Notes: generated from the sequence alone by a model not told the origin. DNA of 10,090 bases from Beijerinckiaceae bacterium (GCA_027346205.1 DAIESR010000147.1:1-10090), one strand, 5' to 3'. Counted from the first letter of the stretch, positions 1-7,518 are shown. Translations and numbers: made by a program.

Positions 1-89
1 TTGTCCGCCGTCATGTCCGGCGGATAGAACGGGCCGATCCAATGGTCGTAGTGCCAGCCCGACGTGCCGATACGGACGATTCCCGGCAT
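1..89 (-). CDS. DUF72 (YecE-like) protein, N-terminal fragment cut by the window edge
   Basis: Reading the minus strand from the ATG at 87-89 gives 29 codons, open to the window edge. The translation contains RIGTSGWHYDHWIGPFYPP, which is the characteristic start of DUF72/YecE proteins (short beta strand, then GTSGW.Y..W.G.FYP). DUF72 proteins are TIM-barrel-like and their biochemical function is not established. The start lies 44 bases downstream of the GH25 gene stop on the same strand, so the two genes are probably co-transcribed. The bases before the ATG (GACTGAAAGACCC) give no strong ribosome binding site. The rest of the gene lies outside the window, so nothing can be said about its completeness. 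The N-terminal motif is distinctive enough for a fairly firm family call. Confidence 0.8.
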   Translation of the reverse strand, partial: MPGIVRIGTSGWHYDHWIGPFYPPDMTAD

Positions 90-133
90 GGGTCTTTCAG
101 TCCCGTCGCGGCCTGAGCCGACACTGAGAATGG

Positions 134-907
134 TCAGCCGCTTGCCAAGGCCAGAAAGGCCTTCCACTCGTGCGGCGAGCCGTAGAAGGCGTTTTCATCC
201 ACATTGCCGCTGATGCCCGGCACGCGCGCACGCGCCGTATGCTGCCAGAAATGCCAGCGTCGCGGGCCATATTTCACAGCCGGATAATATTTCACGCTGC
301 GCACCCACATCGGGTAGCCGGCCATCTCGCCTTTCAGCACATCGTGGTAGAAATCGACTGAAGTATAGATGACCGGTTTCTTGCCATAGGCCCGTTCCAT
401 GGCATCCAGGATGATCTTCATTTCGGCCCGAGCGACATCGGATGGCACGCGCTTCGGGCACGTCTTCGAAGTCGGGTTCCATTCGACGTCGAGGACCGGC
501 GGCAAGGCATCAGGGTCCTTTGGCACATGTTCAATGAACCATTGCGCCTGCTCCTGGGCCGGTCGGCACCAATACATGAAATGATAGGCGCCATGCGGAA
601 TGCCGACGGCTTTCGCCATTGTCCAGTTTTGGGCGAATTTCTCGTCGAGATAATCTCCGCCTTCCGTAGCCTTGATCCAGACGAATTTGACGCCCGCATT
701 GCGTACCGCGTTCCAATCGATGTCGCCTTGATATTTCGACACGTCAATGCCGTGAATCTTGAAGTCGGCAGCGGTCGGATAAAAGTCTCGCTCGCCGCCT
801 GCACAGCCAGCAAGCAAAAGCGCCAAAGCAAGGCCGGCAAAGCGGCCCTTCGCGGAAAAGACTCGGCGAAGCGTCAAAGGAAATGAAGCGGAGCGACCTC
901 GGTTCAT
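134..907 (-). CDS. GH25-family lysozyme (muramidase) lipoprotein
   Basis: This is a 257-residue protein of the glycoside hydrolase family 25 type, enzymes that cut the N-acetylmuramic acid-N-acetylglucosamine bond of peptidoglycan. Residues 1-35 form a lipoprotein signal: an Arg/Lys-rich start, a hydrophobic stretch at about 24-33, and the lipobox LLAGC with Cys35 as the lipidation site, so the enzyme should be tethered to a membrane. The catalytic domain runs from about residue 51 (HGIDVSKYQG, Asp55 being the conserved early acid) through PPVLDVEWN with Asp140 and Glu142 (the predicted acid/base pair), to NVDENAFYG near residue 236. It has no cell-wall-binding repeats. The ATG at 905-907 is chosen because the signal peptide follows directly; the sequence just before it shows no clear Shine-Dalgarno. 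It probably acts in wall remodelling, but a defensive or phage-derived origin cannot be excluded. Confidence 0.88.
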   Translation of the reverse strand: MNRGRSASFPLTLRRVFSAKGRFAGLALALLLAGCAGGERDFYPTAADFKIHGIDVSKYQGDIDWNAVRNAGVKFVWIKATEGGDYLDEKFAQNWTMAKAVGIPHGAYHFMYWCRPAQEQAQWFIEHVPKDPDALPPVLDVEWNPTSKTCPKRVPSDVARAEMKIILDAMERAYGKKPVIYTSVDFYHDVLKGEMAGYPMWVRSVKYYPAVKYGPRRWHFWQHTARARVPGISGNVDENAFYGSPHEWKAFLALASG

Positions 908-1229
908 TAGGTCGATTTATCCGATGCCCGGTAATTTCTCGTTAACAAGCGAATCATGCGGCGTCCAGAGCTGGGACAGCCCATCCGTCGGCCTGATCGC
1001 GCGCCTTGGCAACACTGGCTGACAAAACGCTCTTATTTTCCAAAATATGCTTGATGTACCGTAAGCGACGTATCTTGCCCGAAATTGTGAGAAAGAATAG
1101 CACAGATATGGCGGAGCCTGCACTGCTATCCCGCGCCCGCTGGCGCGGATGCCGCGCACCCCGATATTGCCCGGATCTTGGTCCGGCCGAAAGCTCAATC
1201 TCTTCCGGCCAGCACCATCGACGACCGGA
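908..1229. other. Intergenic region between thrS and the GH25 gene
   Basis: This is a 322-base stretch with no convincing gene. Both flanking genes are on the minus strand, so it should hold the thrS 3' end and any promoter of the GH25 gene. Open frames crossing it on both strands have no recognisable motifs and are antisense extensions of neighbours. Visible structure is a 9-bp hairpin at 1185-1210 and, at about 1133-1158, a GC-rich block that can fold in two mutually exclusive ways: CGCGCC with GGCGCG, or GCGCGG with CCGCGC, the two sharing the middle arm. I could not place a promoter: TTGTTA (minus strand, 943-948) lies 21 bases from the nearest AT-rich -10-like hexamer, which is too far for a standard sigma-70 site. 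Confidence 0.6.
1185..1210 (-). terminator. Possible thrS terminator hairpin without a U-tract
   Basis: Twenty bases past the thrS stop, the minus strand reads GGCCGGAAG, an 8-base loop, then CTTTCGGCC. These arms pair over 9 bp with one G-T pair. No run of T follows, so it is not a classic intrinsic terminator; it could still stabilise the mRNA 3' end or act with Rho. The position is right and the stem is real, but the function is an inference. Confidence 0.3.
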
Positions 1230-3173
1230 TCACCCGGCCGCCCGCTTGAGATCCGGTGCTGTCGCCTCCTCGGTCAGCGCCTTCAGAGCGGCGTCGAGAG
1301 ACATCGAGGTCTGCTCCTGCGAACCGAGACGGCGCAGCGAGACGGTCCGTTCCGCCGCCTCTTTCTTGCCGACGATCATCAGCACCGGCACTTTGGCGAG
1401 CGAATGCTCGCGCACCTTATAGGTGATCTTCTCGTTCCTGAGATCCGGCTCAACTTTAAGCCCCGCTTTGCGCGCCGCAGTCAGAACCTCATAAGCGTAA
1501 TCATCGGCATCCTGGGTGATCGTGGCGACAACGATTTGCAGCGGCGACAACCACAAGGGCAGATGGCCGGCGAAATGCTCGATGAGAATGCCGGTGAAGC
1601 GCTCGAGCGAACCGAACATGGCGCGGTGGATCATTACCGGCGTCACCTTCTCGCTGTCCGGCCCGATATAGAAGGCGCCGAAACGGCCAGGCAAATTGAA
1701 ATCGACCTGAGTCGTACCGCATTGCCATTCGCGGCCGATGGCGTCGCGCAAAGTATATTCGAGCTTCGGCCCATAGAAGGCGCCCTCGCCGGGGTTGATC
1801 CCGGTCTTGAGGCCGCTTTCTTTCAACACATCGAGAACACGGAAAAGCGCCGCCTCCGCCTTGTCCCAGGCCTCGTCCGAACCAACCCGCTTCTCCGGCC
1901 GTGTCGACAGTTTGATGACAATGTCGTCGAAGCCGAAATCCTCATAGATCGAGAGAATGAGATCATTGATCTTCAACGCCTCATCCATGATCTGATCTTC
2001 GGTACAGAAAATATGCGCATCATCCTGGGTGAAGGCGCGCACGCGCATGATCCCATGGATCGCGCCGGACGGCTCGTAACGGTGCACGATCCCGAATTCT
2101 GCAATCCGCAGAGGCAGATCCCTGTAGGATTTGAGACCATTCTTAAAGATCTGGACATGGCCGGGACAATTCATCGGCTTCAGTGCGAAGACACGCTCAT
2201 CCTCGGTTTTGGTGAGAAACATATTCTCGCGATAGGTCTGCCAATGGCCCGAACTCTCCCATAAGGCGCGGTCGAGCACCTGCGGCGTGTTCACCTCGAC
2301 ATAGGATTCGGCCTGCTGGCGCCGCCGCATATAGGAGATGAGCGACTGGAAGAGCGTCCAGCCCTTCGGATGCCAAAAAACCGTGCCCGGCCCCTCCTCC
2401 TGAAAATGGAACAGGTCCATCTCGCGCCCGAGCCGGCGATGATCGCGGCGCTCGGCCTCGGCGAGCTGCTTCAGATAGGCATCGAGTTCCGCCTGGGTGG
2501 CGAAGGCCGTCGCATAGATGCGCTGAAGCATAGGTCTCGTCGAATCGCCGCGCCAATAGGCGCCGGCGACCTTCATCAGCTTGAAGGCATTGCCGATCTT
2601 GCCCGTCGAGGTCATGTGCGGGCCGCGGCACAGGTCGAGCCACTCGCCCTGCTTATAGATCTTCAAGTCCTGGTCGGCCGGGATCGCGTCGACGAGTTCG
2701 ACCTTGAAAGCTTCACCATGGATTTCGAACCAGGCTTTGGCCTGGTCGCGCGTCCAGACTTCCTTGGTGAAAGGTCTGTCGCGCGCGATGATCTCGCCCA
2801 TCTTCTTCTCGATGGCGGCGAAATCCTCCGGCGTGAAAGGTTCGGCCCGATAGAAATCATAATAGAAGCCATTCTCGATCACCGGGCCAATGGTGACCTG
2901 CGTGCCGGGATAGAGTGTCTGCACGGCCTCGGCGAGCACATGGGCGGCATCATGCCGGATGAGTTCCAACGCCTGCGGGTCCTCGCGATTGATGAATTCG
3001 ATCTTGGCATCGCCCGTCAGCGGATCGGCAAGATCGGCCAATTTACCGTCGAGCGCCATGGCGACGGTTTTTTTGGCAAGAGACGGGGAAATGCTGCGGG
3101 CGATTTCGGCACCGGTCGTACCCAGTGGAAAAGGGCGCGCGGCGCCATCCGGAAAAGTCACGGAAATCATCAT
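1230..3173 (-). CDS. thrS: Threonyl-tRNA synthetase
   Basis: This class II aminoacyl-tRNA synthetase charges tRNA-Thr with threonine in the cytoplasm. The 647 residues show the full bacterial layout. An N-terminal TGS domain covers about 3-62. The editing domain has HDAAH (His74, His78) and CRGPH (Cys182, His186). The catalytic core has the zinc ligands Cys336 (in MNCPGH), His387 (in DDAHIF) and His516 (in MIHRAMFGS), with motif 2 around Arg365 (RYEPSGA) and motif 3 GSLERF with Arg525. The anticodon-binding domain starts near 545 (LPLWLSPLQ). Spacings match E. coli ThrRS (Cys334, His385, His511) closely. The frame is open 10 codons further upstream, but GAGGAG lies just before the paired ATG codons at 3171-3173 and 3168-3170, so one of these is the start; the second has the better spacing (6 bases). 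The enzyme is intact and essential. Confidence 0.97.
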   Translation of the reverse strand: MMISVTFPDGAARPFPLGTTGAEIARSISPSLAKKTVAMALDGKLADLADPLTGDAKIEFINREDPQALELIRHDAAHVLAEAVQTLYPGTQVTIGPVIENGFYYDFYRAEPFTPEDFAAIEKKMGEIIARDRPFTKEVWTRDQAKAWFEIHGEAFKVELVDAIPADQDLKIYKQGEWLDLCRGPHMTSTGKIGNAFKLMKVAGAYWRGDSTRPMLQRIYATAFATQAELDAYLKQLAEAERRDHRRLGREMDLFHFQEEGPGTVFWHPKGWTLFQSLISYMRRRQQAESYVEVNTPQVLDRALWESSGHWQTYRENMFLTKTEDERVFALKPMNCPGHVQIFKNGLKSYRDLPLRIAEFGIVHRYEPSGAIHGIMRVRAFTQDDAHIFCTEDQIMDEALKINDLILSIYEDFGFDDIVIKLSTRPEKRVGSDEAWDKAEAALFRVLDVLKESGLKTGINPGEGAFYGPKLEYTLRDAIGREWQCGTTQVDFNLPGRFGAFYIGPDSEKVTPVMIHRAMFGSLERFTGILIEHFAGHLPLWLSPLQIVVATITQDADDYAYEVLTAARKAGLKVEPDLRNEKITYKVREHSLAKVPVLMIVGKKEAAERTVSLRRLGSQEQTSMSLDAALKALTEEATAPDLKRAAG

Positions 3174-3176
3174 GGT

Positions 3177-3182
3177 CTCCTC
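3177..3182 (-). promoter_or_regulatory. Ribosome binding site that fixes the thrS start
   Basis: The minus strand reads GAGGAG, then ACC, then ATGATG. This is the best Shine-Dalgarno sequence in the window and rules out the in-frame ATG 10 codons upstream, which has none. The distance is 3 bases to the first ATG and 6 to the second, so initiation at the second Met (646 residues) is quite possible. Confidence 0.75.
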
Positions 3183-3534
3183 AAGCTCAGTCGCCGATAC
3201 CAATCAGCGTAAGCCAGTTTGGCGTTTCGAAAGCGGGCGAAGGAAAACCGGAAACCGGCTTCCTGGCGCACATATATTAAAGTGGGCGACCAAAACGGTC
3301 TTGCGTTGCCAGCTCCCCTTATCTGAATCGATCACATCCATAAAGACACTGGATATATCCGATATCCCAATCACGAGTCCGGATGGGAGCAAATCATATT
3401 GATTTCAAATAGATAAAGCTTCATGCCGGTTCAATCAAAACCCGACATGCTCAACGGCATCGAACGCGAATGATTTTCTCGCTCGGCCAACACTCTGAGC
3501 AGCAGCCTTGACGCGCAGCAGTCAAACGATAGCC

Positions 3535-3578
3535 GGAGCATTTTCAGCAAAAGTGGGGGCCGGTTTTACGTCCGAACA
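3535..3578. repeat. Decayed dispersed intergenic repeat (Rhizobiales-like)
   Basis: The stretch starting GGAGCATTTTCAGCAAAAGT and continuing through GGGGGCCGGTTTTACGTCCG strongly resembles, from memory, a repeat scattered between genes in many Rhizobiales (GAGC-A/G-TTTTC, AAAAGTGG, CCGGTTTT, CGTCCG, then an inverted GAGC end). The closing inverted end is missing here: after CGTCCGAACAT the sequence diverges. I therefore read it as a truncated or decayed copy. Only one copy is in the window, so copy number cannot be judged from it. Confidence 0.4.
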
Positions 3579-3778
3579 TACCGGAATTCGATGGCACGGA
3601 CACTGAAGGGACCCGGCAATATCGGCTTGCGGCGCCCGCCTTGGTCAACAGAACACCCGCTGGAGAGCGGTTGGTCGCGCCCATAGAGATTGAAAGAAGG
3701 CGGAATAGAACCTCGAGCCAGCACACATGGACCGCACCAGGCTCCATGAGCACAAAAGGCATTAAAGCCCGGACTCAC

Positions 3779-3830
3779 GACCAGAGCATTTCCGATCAGA
3801 TGAAGACATCTGATCGGAAAGAAATTGGTC
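3779..3830. repeat. Perfect 14-bp inverted repeat with outer matching pentamers
   Basis: TTTCCGATCAGATG at 3789-3802 and CATCTGATCGGAAA at 3807-3820 are exact reverse complements around the 4-base loop AAGA. After a symmetric 5-base gap on each side, GACCA (3779-3783) and TGGTC (3826-3830) also pair. It is preceded by GAGCAT, the same opening as the decayed repeat 250 bases away. There is no T-run on either side, so it is not a standard intrinsic terminator. It looks like a member of a dispersed palindromic repeat family, with a thrS-distal regulatory role or a transcript-end role as alternatives. Confidence 0.7.
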
Positions 3831-3902
3831 TGAAGCACGGGAATTGCCGATGCCGCCCAGCGACCGAAATCGGCCGAGACATGATCTCCGCCACCGCCTA
3901 TC

Positions 3903-4139
3903 TTATTCGACGTCCTTGTAGAGGCCAGCCTGACCGGGCTGAAGGCCAAGCTTCTCAAACGTTTCTTTGGGAAGATCGATCACCATGGAACAAATGTGAT
4001 CTTCGGTCAGATTAAACGTCTTCATAACAAGAAGAACCGCCGCATCTTCCTTCGGTTCCCAGGAAGCATAGAGATCCACGTCCTGCTGGCCGTCGCGCGG
4101 ATCTCCTGACGTAACCTGTATGAGCCATCCTTCGAACAT
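3903..4139 (-). CDS. Small protein of unknown function (78 residues)
   Basis: I do not recognise this protein. It is 78 residues, acidic, soluble (no signal peptide or membrane segment), with a tidy globular-looking pattern: MFEGWLIQVTSGD, a Gln/Asp-rich turn, SWEPKEDAAVLLVMKTFNLT, then LPKETFEKLGLQPGQAG. The last part, with a Leu-Pro then Gly-rich turn, looks like a packed helix-turn element. It starts 17 bases after an upstream open tail (4157-4283) on the same strand, which suggests a shared transcript with the 4284-4703 gene. GGGA lies about 9 bases before the ATG as a weak ribosome binding site. Third-position GC is visibly lower than in thrS or the trp genes, which may mean an accessory or recently acquired gene. 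Confidence 0.6.
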   Translation of the reverse strand: MFEGWLIQVTSGDPRDGQQDVDLYASWEPKEDAAVLLVMKTFNLTEDHICSMVIDLPKETFEKLGLQPGQAGLYKDVE

Positions 4140-4156
4140 TTTCTATTTCCCGTTTC

Positions 4157-4283
4157 TTACAGCCAGAATGCTTCGTCTTTTATGAAAGCCGCGACGGGGC
4201 GCGGCACCCGCCGAGCATTCTGCCAATGGTCCCAAATATTTTCAAGCAAGTTCAGTGCCGCATAAAAAACACCTTGTAGCCGC
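4157..4283 (-). pseudogene. Orphan open tail, possibly the frameshifted C-terminus of the upstream gene
   Basis: After the stop of the 4284-4703 gene, the next reading frame stays open for about 42 codons and ends with TAA at 4157-4159. Its translation (LERLQGVFYAALNLLENIWD, then HWQNARRVPRPVAAFIKDEA, then FWL) looks like an ordinary protein tail with aromatic and amphipathic helix patterning, yet it has no plausible start codon or ribosome binding site of its own. The upstream protein runs into this frame if the five-G run at 4293-4297 (minus strand GGTGGGGGAGG) loses one G. The overlap with the upstream frame is only a few codons. It could be chance, but no start and a natural join make a frameshift the better reading. 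Confidence 0.35.
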
Positions 4284-4703
4284 TCAAGACCTCCCCCACC
4301 AATAGCTGGGCTTCGTCGGATAGCGAAAATATTGCAACGTTTTGGCGGGCACATGCGCGGGGGCGCCGGGATGATGGGGGCCATACATGACATAATTGTC
4401 GACCGGCACGCGGCGACGATCATCCTCGACGATCCGCGCAGCGAGCATATCTGCCGCGGTGCCGAGATCGAGCACTTCCGCGATCAGGGTCGCGTCCCAG
4501 TCGAAAGCGGCATTGGCGAGCGCATCCCGCAATTTCGGCGGAAGCCTGTCGAAGCAATCGAATTGCCGTTTGAGCCTGGCCAACATGACCTCCGCCGAGC
4601 CGACCTCTGCCGCGATCCACCAAACGAACGCCCGAGCCCTGTCCGAAAGCGGATCAAGAATCTTGCCAAGTGCCGCATCCGGCGACGCCGGCTTTGGCCA
4701 CAA
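4284..4703 (-). CDS. Unrecognised protein (about 139 residues), possibly truncated by a frameshift
   Basis: I cannot name the family. The protein is soluble and helical, with RLKRQFDCFDRLPPKLRDAL, ANAAFDWDATLIAEVLDLGT and VEDDRRRVPVDNYVMYGPHH as its clearest segments, and ends YFRYPTKPSYWWGRS. Third-position GC (about 70% over the part I read) supports this frame over the opposite-strand one. The start is uncertain: TTG at 4701-4703 is the first common start, no ATG or GTG lies in frame upstream, and the frame is open back to a TAA at 4776-4778. No clear Shine-Dalgarno precedes the TTG. It is divergent from trpD. If the five-G run at 4293-4297 is one base too long, the intact product would be about 181 residues including the 4157-4283 tail. 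A small DUF-type or phage-related protein are alternatives I cannot separate. Confidence 0.6.
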   Translation of the reverse strand: MWPKPASPDAALGKILDPLSDRARAFVWWIAAEVGSAEVMLARLKRQFDCFDRLPPKLRDALANAAFDWDATLIAEVLDLGTAADMLAARIVEDDRRRVPVDNYVMYGPHHPGAPAHVPAKTLQYFRYPTKPSYWWGRS

Positions 4704-4728
4704 GCCAGCCCCGCTAATCTCAGCATGC

Positions 4729-4768
4729 AGCAGATTGCTATGGAGCCAATTACTCTGTAGCAGATTGC
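4729..4768. repeat. 10-bp direct repeat in the divergent trpD upstream region
   Basis: AGCAGATTGC occurs at 4729-4738 and again at 4759-4768, exactly 30 bases apart, which is close to three helical turns. The region lies between the divergent unknown gene and trpD, where promoters for both should be. Same-face spacing fits a pair of protein binding sites, but there is no known operator to match and a chance or duplicated-sequence origin is equally possible. Confidence 0.3.
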
Positions 4769-4921
4769 CGTATGCTTATTGCCATGTACTTGCGCCCTCA
4801 TTTGCGGCAAGAGGATCGCTGATCAGGGTCCATGCGGCCAAACACAGGCGGGAAACGGCAAGGCGCCGCAACCGCCACAAATGATCGCTCAGCTTCGACC
4901 CACTTGGCCGACAAACTCGTC

Positions 4922-5941
4922 ATGGACGCTTTCAAACCTCTGATCGCCAAAATTGCCGCCGGCGACACGCTGAGCCAAGCCGAAGCCGAAACGGCCTTCG
5001 AGGCCTTGCTTTCAGGTGATGTTACCGCTGCGCAGATGGGTGGCTTTCTCATCGGTCTCCGAATCCGCGGCGAGACCGTCGACGAAATCACCGGCGCAGT
5101 CGGCGCTATGCGCGCGAAAATGCTGCGGGTCGCCGCACCGCCCGAAGCGATCGACATCGTCGGAACCGGCGGCGACGGCCATGCCACCTATAATGTCTCG
5201 ACGCTCGCGGCGTTGATCGTCGCCGCCTGCGGCATTCCGGTTGCGAAACATGGCAATCGCGCCGCCTCCTCAAAATCCGGATCGAGCGATGTTCTCGCCG
5301 AACTCGGAGTCAAACTCGGGCTCTCCGCCGAAGGTGCTGTCGCATGTCTCAACGAGGCCGGGCTCTGCTTCATGGCAGGGCCGACGCATCATGCCGCAAT
5401 GCGCCTTATCGCACCCGTCCGCAGTGAGCTCGGCACCCGCACGCTCTTCAATCTTCTGGGGCCTTTGGCCAATCCGGCCGGAGTGAAACGGCAGCTCTTG
5501 GGCGTTTTCTCGCGCGCCTGGCTCGAACCTCTGGCCGAGGTGCTGCGGAATCTCGGCTCCGAGCGAGTCTGGCTGGTGCATGGCGCCGATGGCCTGGATG
5601 AAATCACTGTGACCGGGACCACTTATGTGACGGCGCTGGAAGACGGGACGATCCGTTCCTTCGAAATTACGCCGGAGGATGCGGGCCTTCCTCGCACGTC
5701 GCTTGCCGATCTCAAAGGAGGCGATGCCGCGCACAATGCCGCGGCGCTCACGGCCGTCCTCGCGGGTGCCAAGACCGCTTATCGCGACATTGCGGTCTTC
5801 AATGCGGCGGCGGCTCTGGTCGTCGCCGAAAAAGCCGCTAATCTAAGAGAAGGTGCCGAACTCGCGTCTGCGGCCATTGACGAAGGTCGGGCCGCTGCCG
5901 TGCTGGCCAATCTCGTGAAGATCTCGAATGCCGTGATTTAG
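4922..5941 (+). CDS. trpD: Anthranilate phosphoribosyltransferase
   Basis: This enzyme transfers the phosphoribosyl group of PRPP to anthranilate, the second committed step of tryptophan synthesis, in the cytoplasm. The 339-residue length is normal for stand-alone TrpD. Visible landmarks are the helical N-terminal domain, [14 protein letters not shown] (residues 81-94, the PRPP/diphosphate loop), [15 protein letters not shown] from residue 109 (anthranilate and PRPP contacts), [11 protein letters not shown], and DGLDE (Mg-binding acids). The frame is open 30 codons upstream to an ATG at 4832, but [14 protein letters not shown] is the usual family start, so 4922 is chosen; its ribosome binding site is weak. 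trpC follows 94 bases downstream on the same strand. No glutamine amidotransferase (trpG) precedes it here, and the enzyme is not fused to one. Confidence 0.96.
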   Translation: MDAFKPLIAKIAAGDTLSQAEAETAFEALLSGDVTAAQMGGFLIGLRIRGETVDEITGAVGAMRAKMLRVAAPPEAIDIVGTGGDGHATYNVSTLAALIVAACGIPVAKHGNRAASSKSGSSDVLAELGVKLGLSAEGAVACLNEAGLCFMAGPTHHAAMRLIAPVRSELGTRTLFNLLGPLANPAGVKRQLLGVFSRAWLEPLAEVLRNLGSERVWLVHGADGLDEITVTGTTYVTALEDGTIRSFEITPEDAGLPRTSLADLKGGDAAHNAAALTAVLAGAKTAYRDIAVFNAAAALVVAEKAANLREGAELASAAIDEGRAAAVLANLVKISNAVI

Positions 5942-6035
5942 AATTTTATGGCGCAGTAAATCTCAGATCGCGCGCCACAGCTCTACATGATGATAGACCC
6001 GGAGACCCGATGATCTGCAATCCCGCGAGGCAGCG

Positions 6036-6866
6036 ATGGCCGATATTCTGAAGAAGATCGAAGCCTATAAGCGTAGGGAGATCGCCGAGGCCAAATTGCG
6101 CATGCCGCTCTCGACCCTTGAGCGCCGGGCGCATGATCATGATCCGCCGCGCGGCTTTCTGCGCGCGATCGAAAAATGCCTCGCCTCCGGCCGCCTCGCT
6201 CTCATCGCGGAGATCAAGAAGGCATCGCCGTCAAAGGGGCTGATCCGCGCCGACTTCGATCCGCCGGCACTCGCTCGCGCCTATGAGCAGGGCGGCGCGA
6301 CCTGCCTCTCCGTTCTTACCGATGCGCCTTCTTTCGAAGGCAGCCTCGATGATCTCGAAGCGGCGCGACGTTCGACCCATCTGCCGGCGCTGCGTAAGGA
6401 TTTTCTCTTCGATCCCTATCAGGTCTTCGAGGCCCGCGCCTATGGCGCCGATTGCATTCTCATCATCATGGCCTGCGTCAGCGATGCCGAAGCCAAGGCA
6501 CTCAACAAGACGGCGCATGATCTTGCTCTCGATGTTCTCGTCGAAGTGCATGACGAAAAAGAGCTGGACCGAGCACTGGAGCTCGAAACCCGCCTCGTCG
6601 GTATCAATAATCGCGACCTCCACACATTCGAGACCAAGCTCGAAACCTCCGAGCGGCTCGCGGAAAAAATTCCGCGCGATCGCGTCATCGTCGGCGAGAG
6701 TGGGATTGCGACTCATGAGGATTGCCTGCGCCTGCGCCGCGCCGGCATTTCGACCTTCCTCGTCGGGGAAAGCCTGATGCGCAGCGAGGATGTGGCGGCG
6801 GCAACGCAGCAGCTTCTCTTCGGCGAAACGACGATCCCATGCGCGCCCGGCAAGGAGTATGGGTGA
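6036..6866 (+). CDS. trpC: Indole-3-glycerol phosphate synthase
   Basis: This TIM-barrel enzyme closes the indole ring by decarboxylating carboxyphenylamino-deoxyribulose phosphate to indole-3-glycerol phosphate. At 276 residues it is a single-function TrpC with no TrpF fused. All catalytic residues known from the Sulfolobus enzyme can be placed: Glu59 and Lys61 ([11 protein letters not shown]), Lys121 (LRKDF), Glu170 (VEVHDE), Asn191 (GINNRDL), and Glu221-Ser222 (GESGI). GAGG five bases before the ATG is a reasonable ribosome binding site. It probably shares a transcript with trpD. The C-terminal tail past residue 258 ([14 protein letters not shown]) is a short unstructured extension. The gene ends just before a palindromic repeat. 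Confidence 0.96.
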   Translation: MADILKKIEAYKRREIAEAKLRMPLSTLERRAHDHDPPRGFLRAIEKCLASGRLALIAEIKKASPSKGLIRADFDPPALARAYEQGGATCLSVLTDAPSFEGSLDDLEAARRSTHLPALRKDFLFDPYQVFEARAYGADCILIIMACVSDAEAKALNKTAHDLALDVLVEVHDEKELDRALELETRLVGINNRDLHTFETKLETSERLAEKIPRDRVIVGESGIATHEDCLRLRRAGISTFLVGESLMRSEDVAAATQQLLFGETTIPCAPGKEYG

Positions 6867-6878
6867 GCCTGCGGATGC

Positions 6879-6979
6879 CGTCAGGGCCGGGCCTGACCCG
6901 GCCATTCGAGCGTCCTGGGCGTCCGTGCTATGCTTGAAAGATGAGCCCGTGGATGGCCGGCTCAAGGCCAGCCATGACG
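6879..6979. repeat. Imperfect palindromic repeat between trpC and moaC
   Basis: The left arm CGTCAGGGCCGGGCCTGACC continuing into CGGCCATTCG (6879 to about 6910) is matched by an inverted right arm, GGATGGCCGGCTCAAGGCCA continuing GCCATGACG (6951-6979), with several mismatches. From memory this is the form of a repeat common in alphaproteobacterial intergenic regions (CGTCATGGCCGGGC... GGCCGGGACAAGCCCGGCCATGACG). It fills most of the 163 bases between the two genes. A 46-codon frame starting at an ATG at 6859 runs through it, but that frame is created by the repeat and its AAGGAG is only one base from the ATG. The folded arms could weaken read-through from trpC into moaC. Confidence 0.6.
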
Positions 6980-7029
6980 CGCCTAAAGCCCTAAACTAAT
7001 GCCAATCAAATCAGAAACGCACCTTTCCC

Positions 7030-7518
7030 ATGACAAAACTCTCGCATCTTTCCGCCTCCGGCGAAGCCAATATGGTCGATGTGTCGGAAAAGAATGTCAC
7101 CGCGCGCTTGGCTGTCGCGGATGGCGCGGTGGTGATGCGCAAGGAGACACTCGATCTCGCGCTGTCCGGCAATGCCAAGAAAGGTGATATTTTCGCCGCG
7201 GCGCGCATCGCCGGCATCATGGCGGCGAAGAAGACGGCCGATCTCATCCCACTCTGCCATCCGCTCATGCTGAGCAAGGTCAGCGTCGATCTCGAAGCCG
7301 ACCCTGCTCTCCCTGGCATCAGAATCCGCGCGAGCGCCAAAGTCTCCGGCCAGACCGGTGTCGAAATGGAAGCATTAACCGCCGTTGCCGTCGCCGCTCT
7401 GACCATTTACGACATGTTGAAGGCGGCTGATCGGTCGATGCGCATCGAGGGGATCGAACTCCTCGAAAAAGAGGGCGGCAAATCCGGCCACTTCAAACGC
7501 GACAGCAACGAGAAATGA
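7030..7518 (+). CDS. moaC: Cyclic pyranopterin monophosphate synthase (molybdenum cofactor)
   Basis: With MoaA, MoaC converts GTP to cyclic pyranopterin monophosphate, the first step of molybdenum cofactor synthesis; it works as a hexamer in the cytoplasm. The 162 residues match the family end to end. They include [18 protein letters not shown] (residues 62-79) and the long conserved segment [20 protein letters not shown]. The residues named as catalytic in E. coli MoaC fall at the same positions here: Lys51, His77, Asp128 and Lys131. The Met at 7030 begins the usual [16 protein letters not shown] start. No clear ribosome binding site precedes it. It is followed 98 bases later by moeA on the same strand. 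Confidence 0.97.
   Translation: MTKLSHLSASGEANMVDVSEKNVTARLAVADGAVVMRKETLDLALSGNAKKGDIFAAARIAGIMAAKKTADLIPLCHPLMLSKVSVDLEADPALPGIRIRASAKVSGQTGVEMEALTAVAVAALTIYDMLKAADRSMRIEGIELLEKEGGKSGHFKRDSNEK

Larger units (their letters stand above)
3174..3902. other. Long gene-free region upstream of thrS
   Basis: There are 729 bases between the thrS start and the stop of the next minus-strand gene. No frame gives a credible protein: open frames of up to 130 codons here lack motifs, change reading on both strands, and cross obvious palindromes. It must contain the thrS promoter and leader. A weak -10-like TAATAT lies on the minus strand at 3274-3279, about 100 bases before the start, with a poor -35 (AAGACC) 17 bases further up. 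A small bulged hairpin (GGAAGCCGG/CCGGTTTTCC) lies at 3242-3263 inside the presumed leader, and a perfect 10-bp palindrome GGATATATCC lies at 3351-3360. Two dispersed-repeat-like elements occur at about 3535-3578 and 3779-3830. The AT content of 3270-3480 is clearly higher than in the neighbouring genes. Confidence 0.6.

Noticed and set aside
916..948. A possible sigma-70 promoter for the GH25 gene (TTGTTA and GATAAA on the minus strand)
   Set aside because: The spacer is 21 bases, too long for a normal promoter.
1006..2264. Long open frames on the plus strand opposite thrS, up to 371 codons
   Set aside because: They are antisense shadows of a clearly intact thrS; the composition is Arg/Leu/Gly-rich without any domain.
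3566..4015. Overlapping open frames of 130 and 124 codons on opposite strands in the gene-free region
   Set aside because: No motif, no ribosome binding site, and both run through the perfect inverted repeat at 3789-3820; typical chance frames.
4881..4943. A 20-codon frame with two Trp codons just before trpD, resembling a leader peptide
   Set aside because: It overlaps the trpD start, has no ribosome binding site, the Trp codons are not adjacent, and no attenuator hairpins or T-run follow.
6859..6999. A 46-codon frame overlapping the trpC end and preceded by AAGGAG
   Set aside because: The AAGGAG is one base from the ATG, and the frame lies almost wholly in the palindromic repeat.
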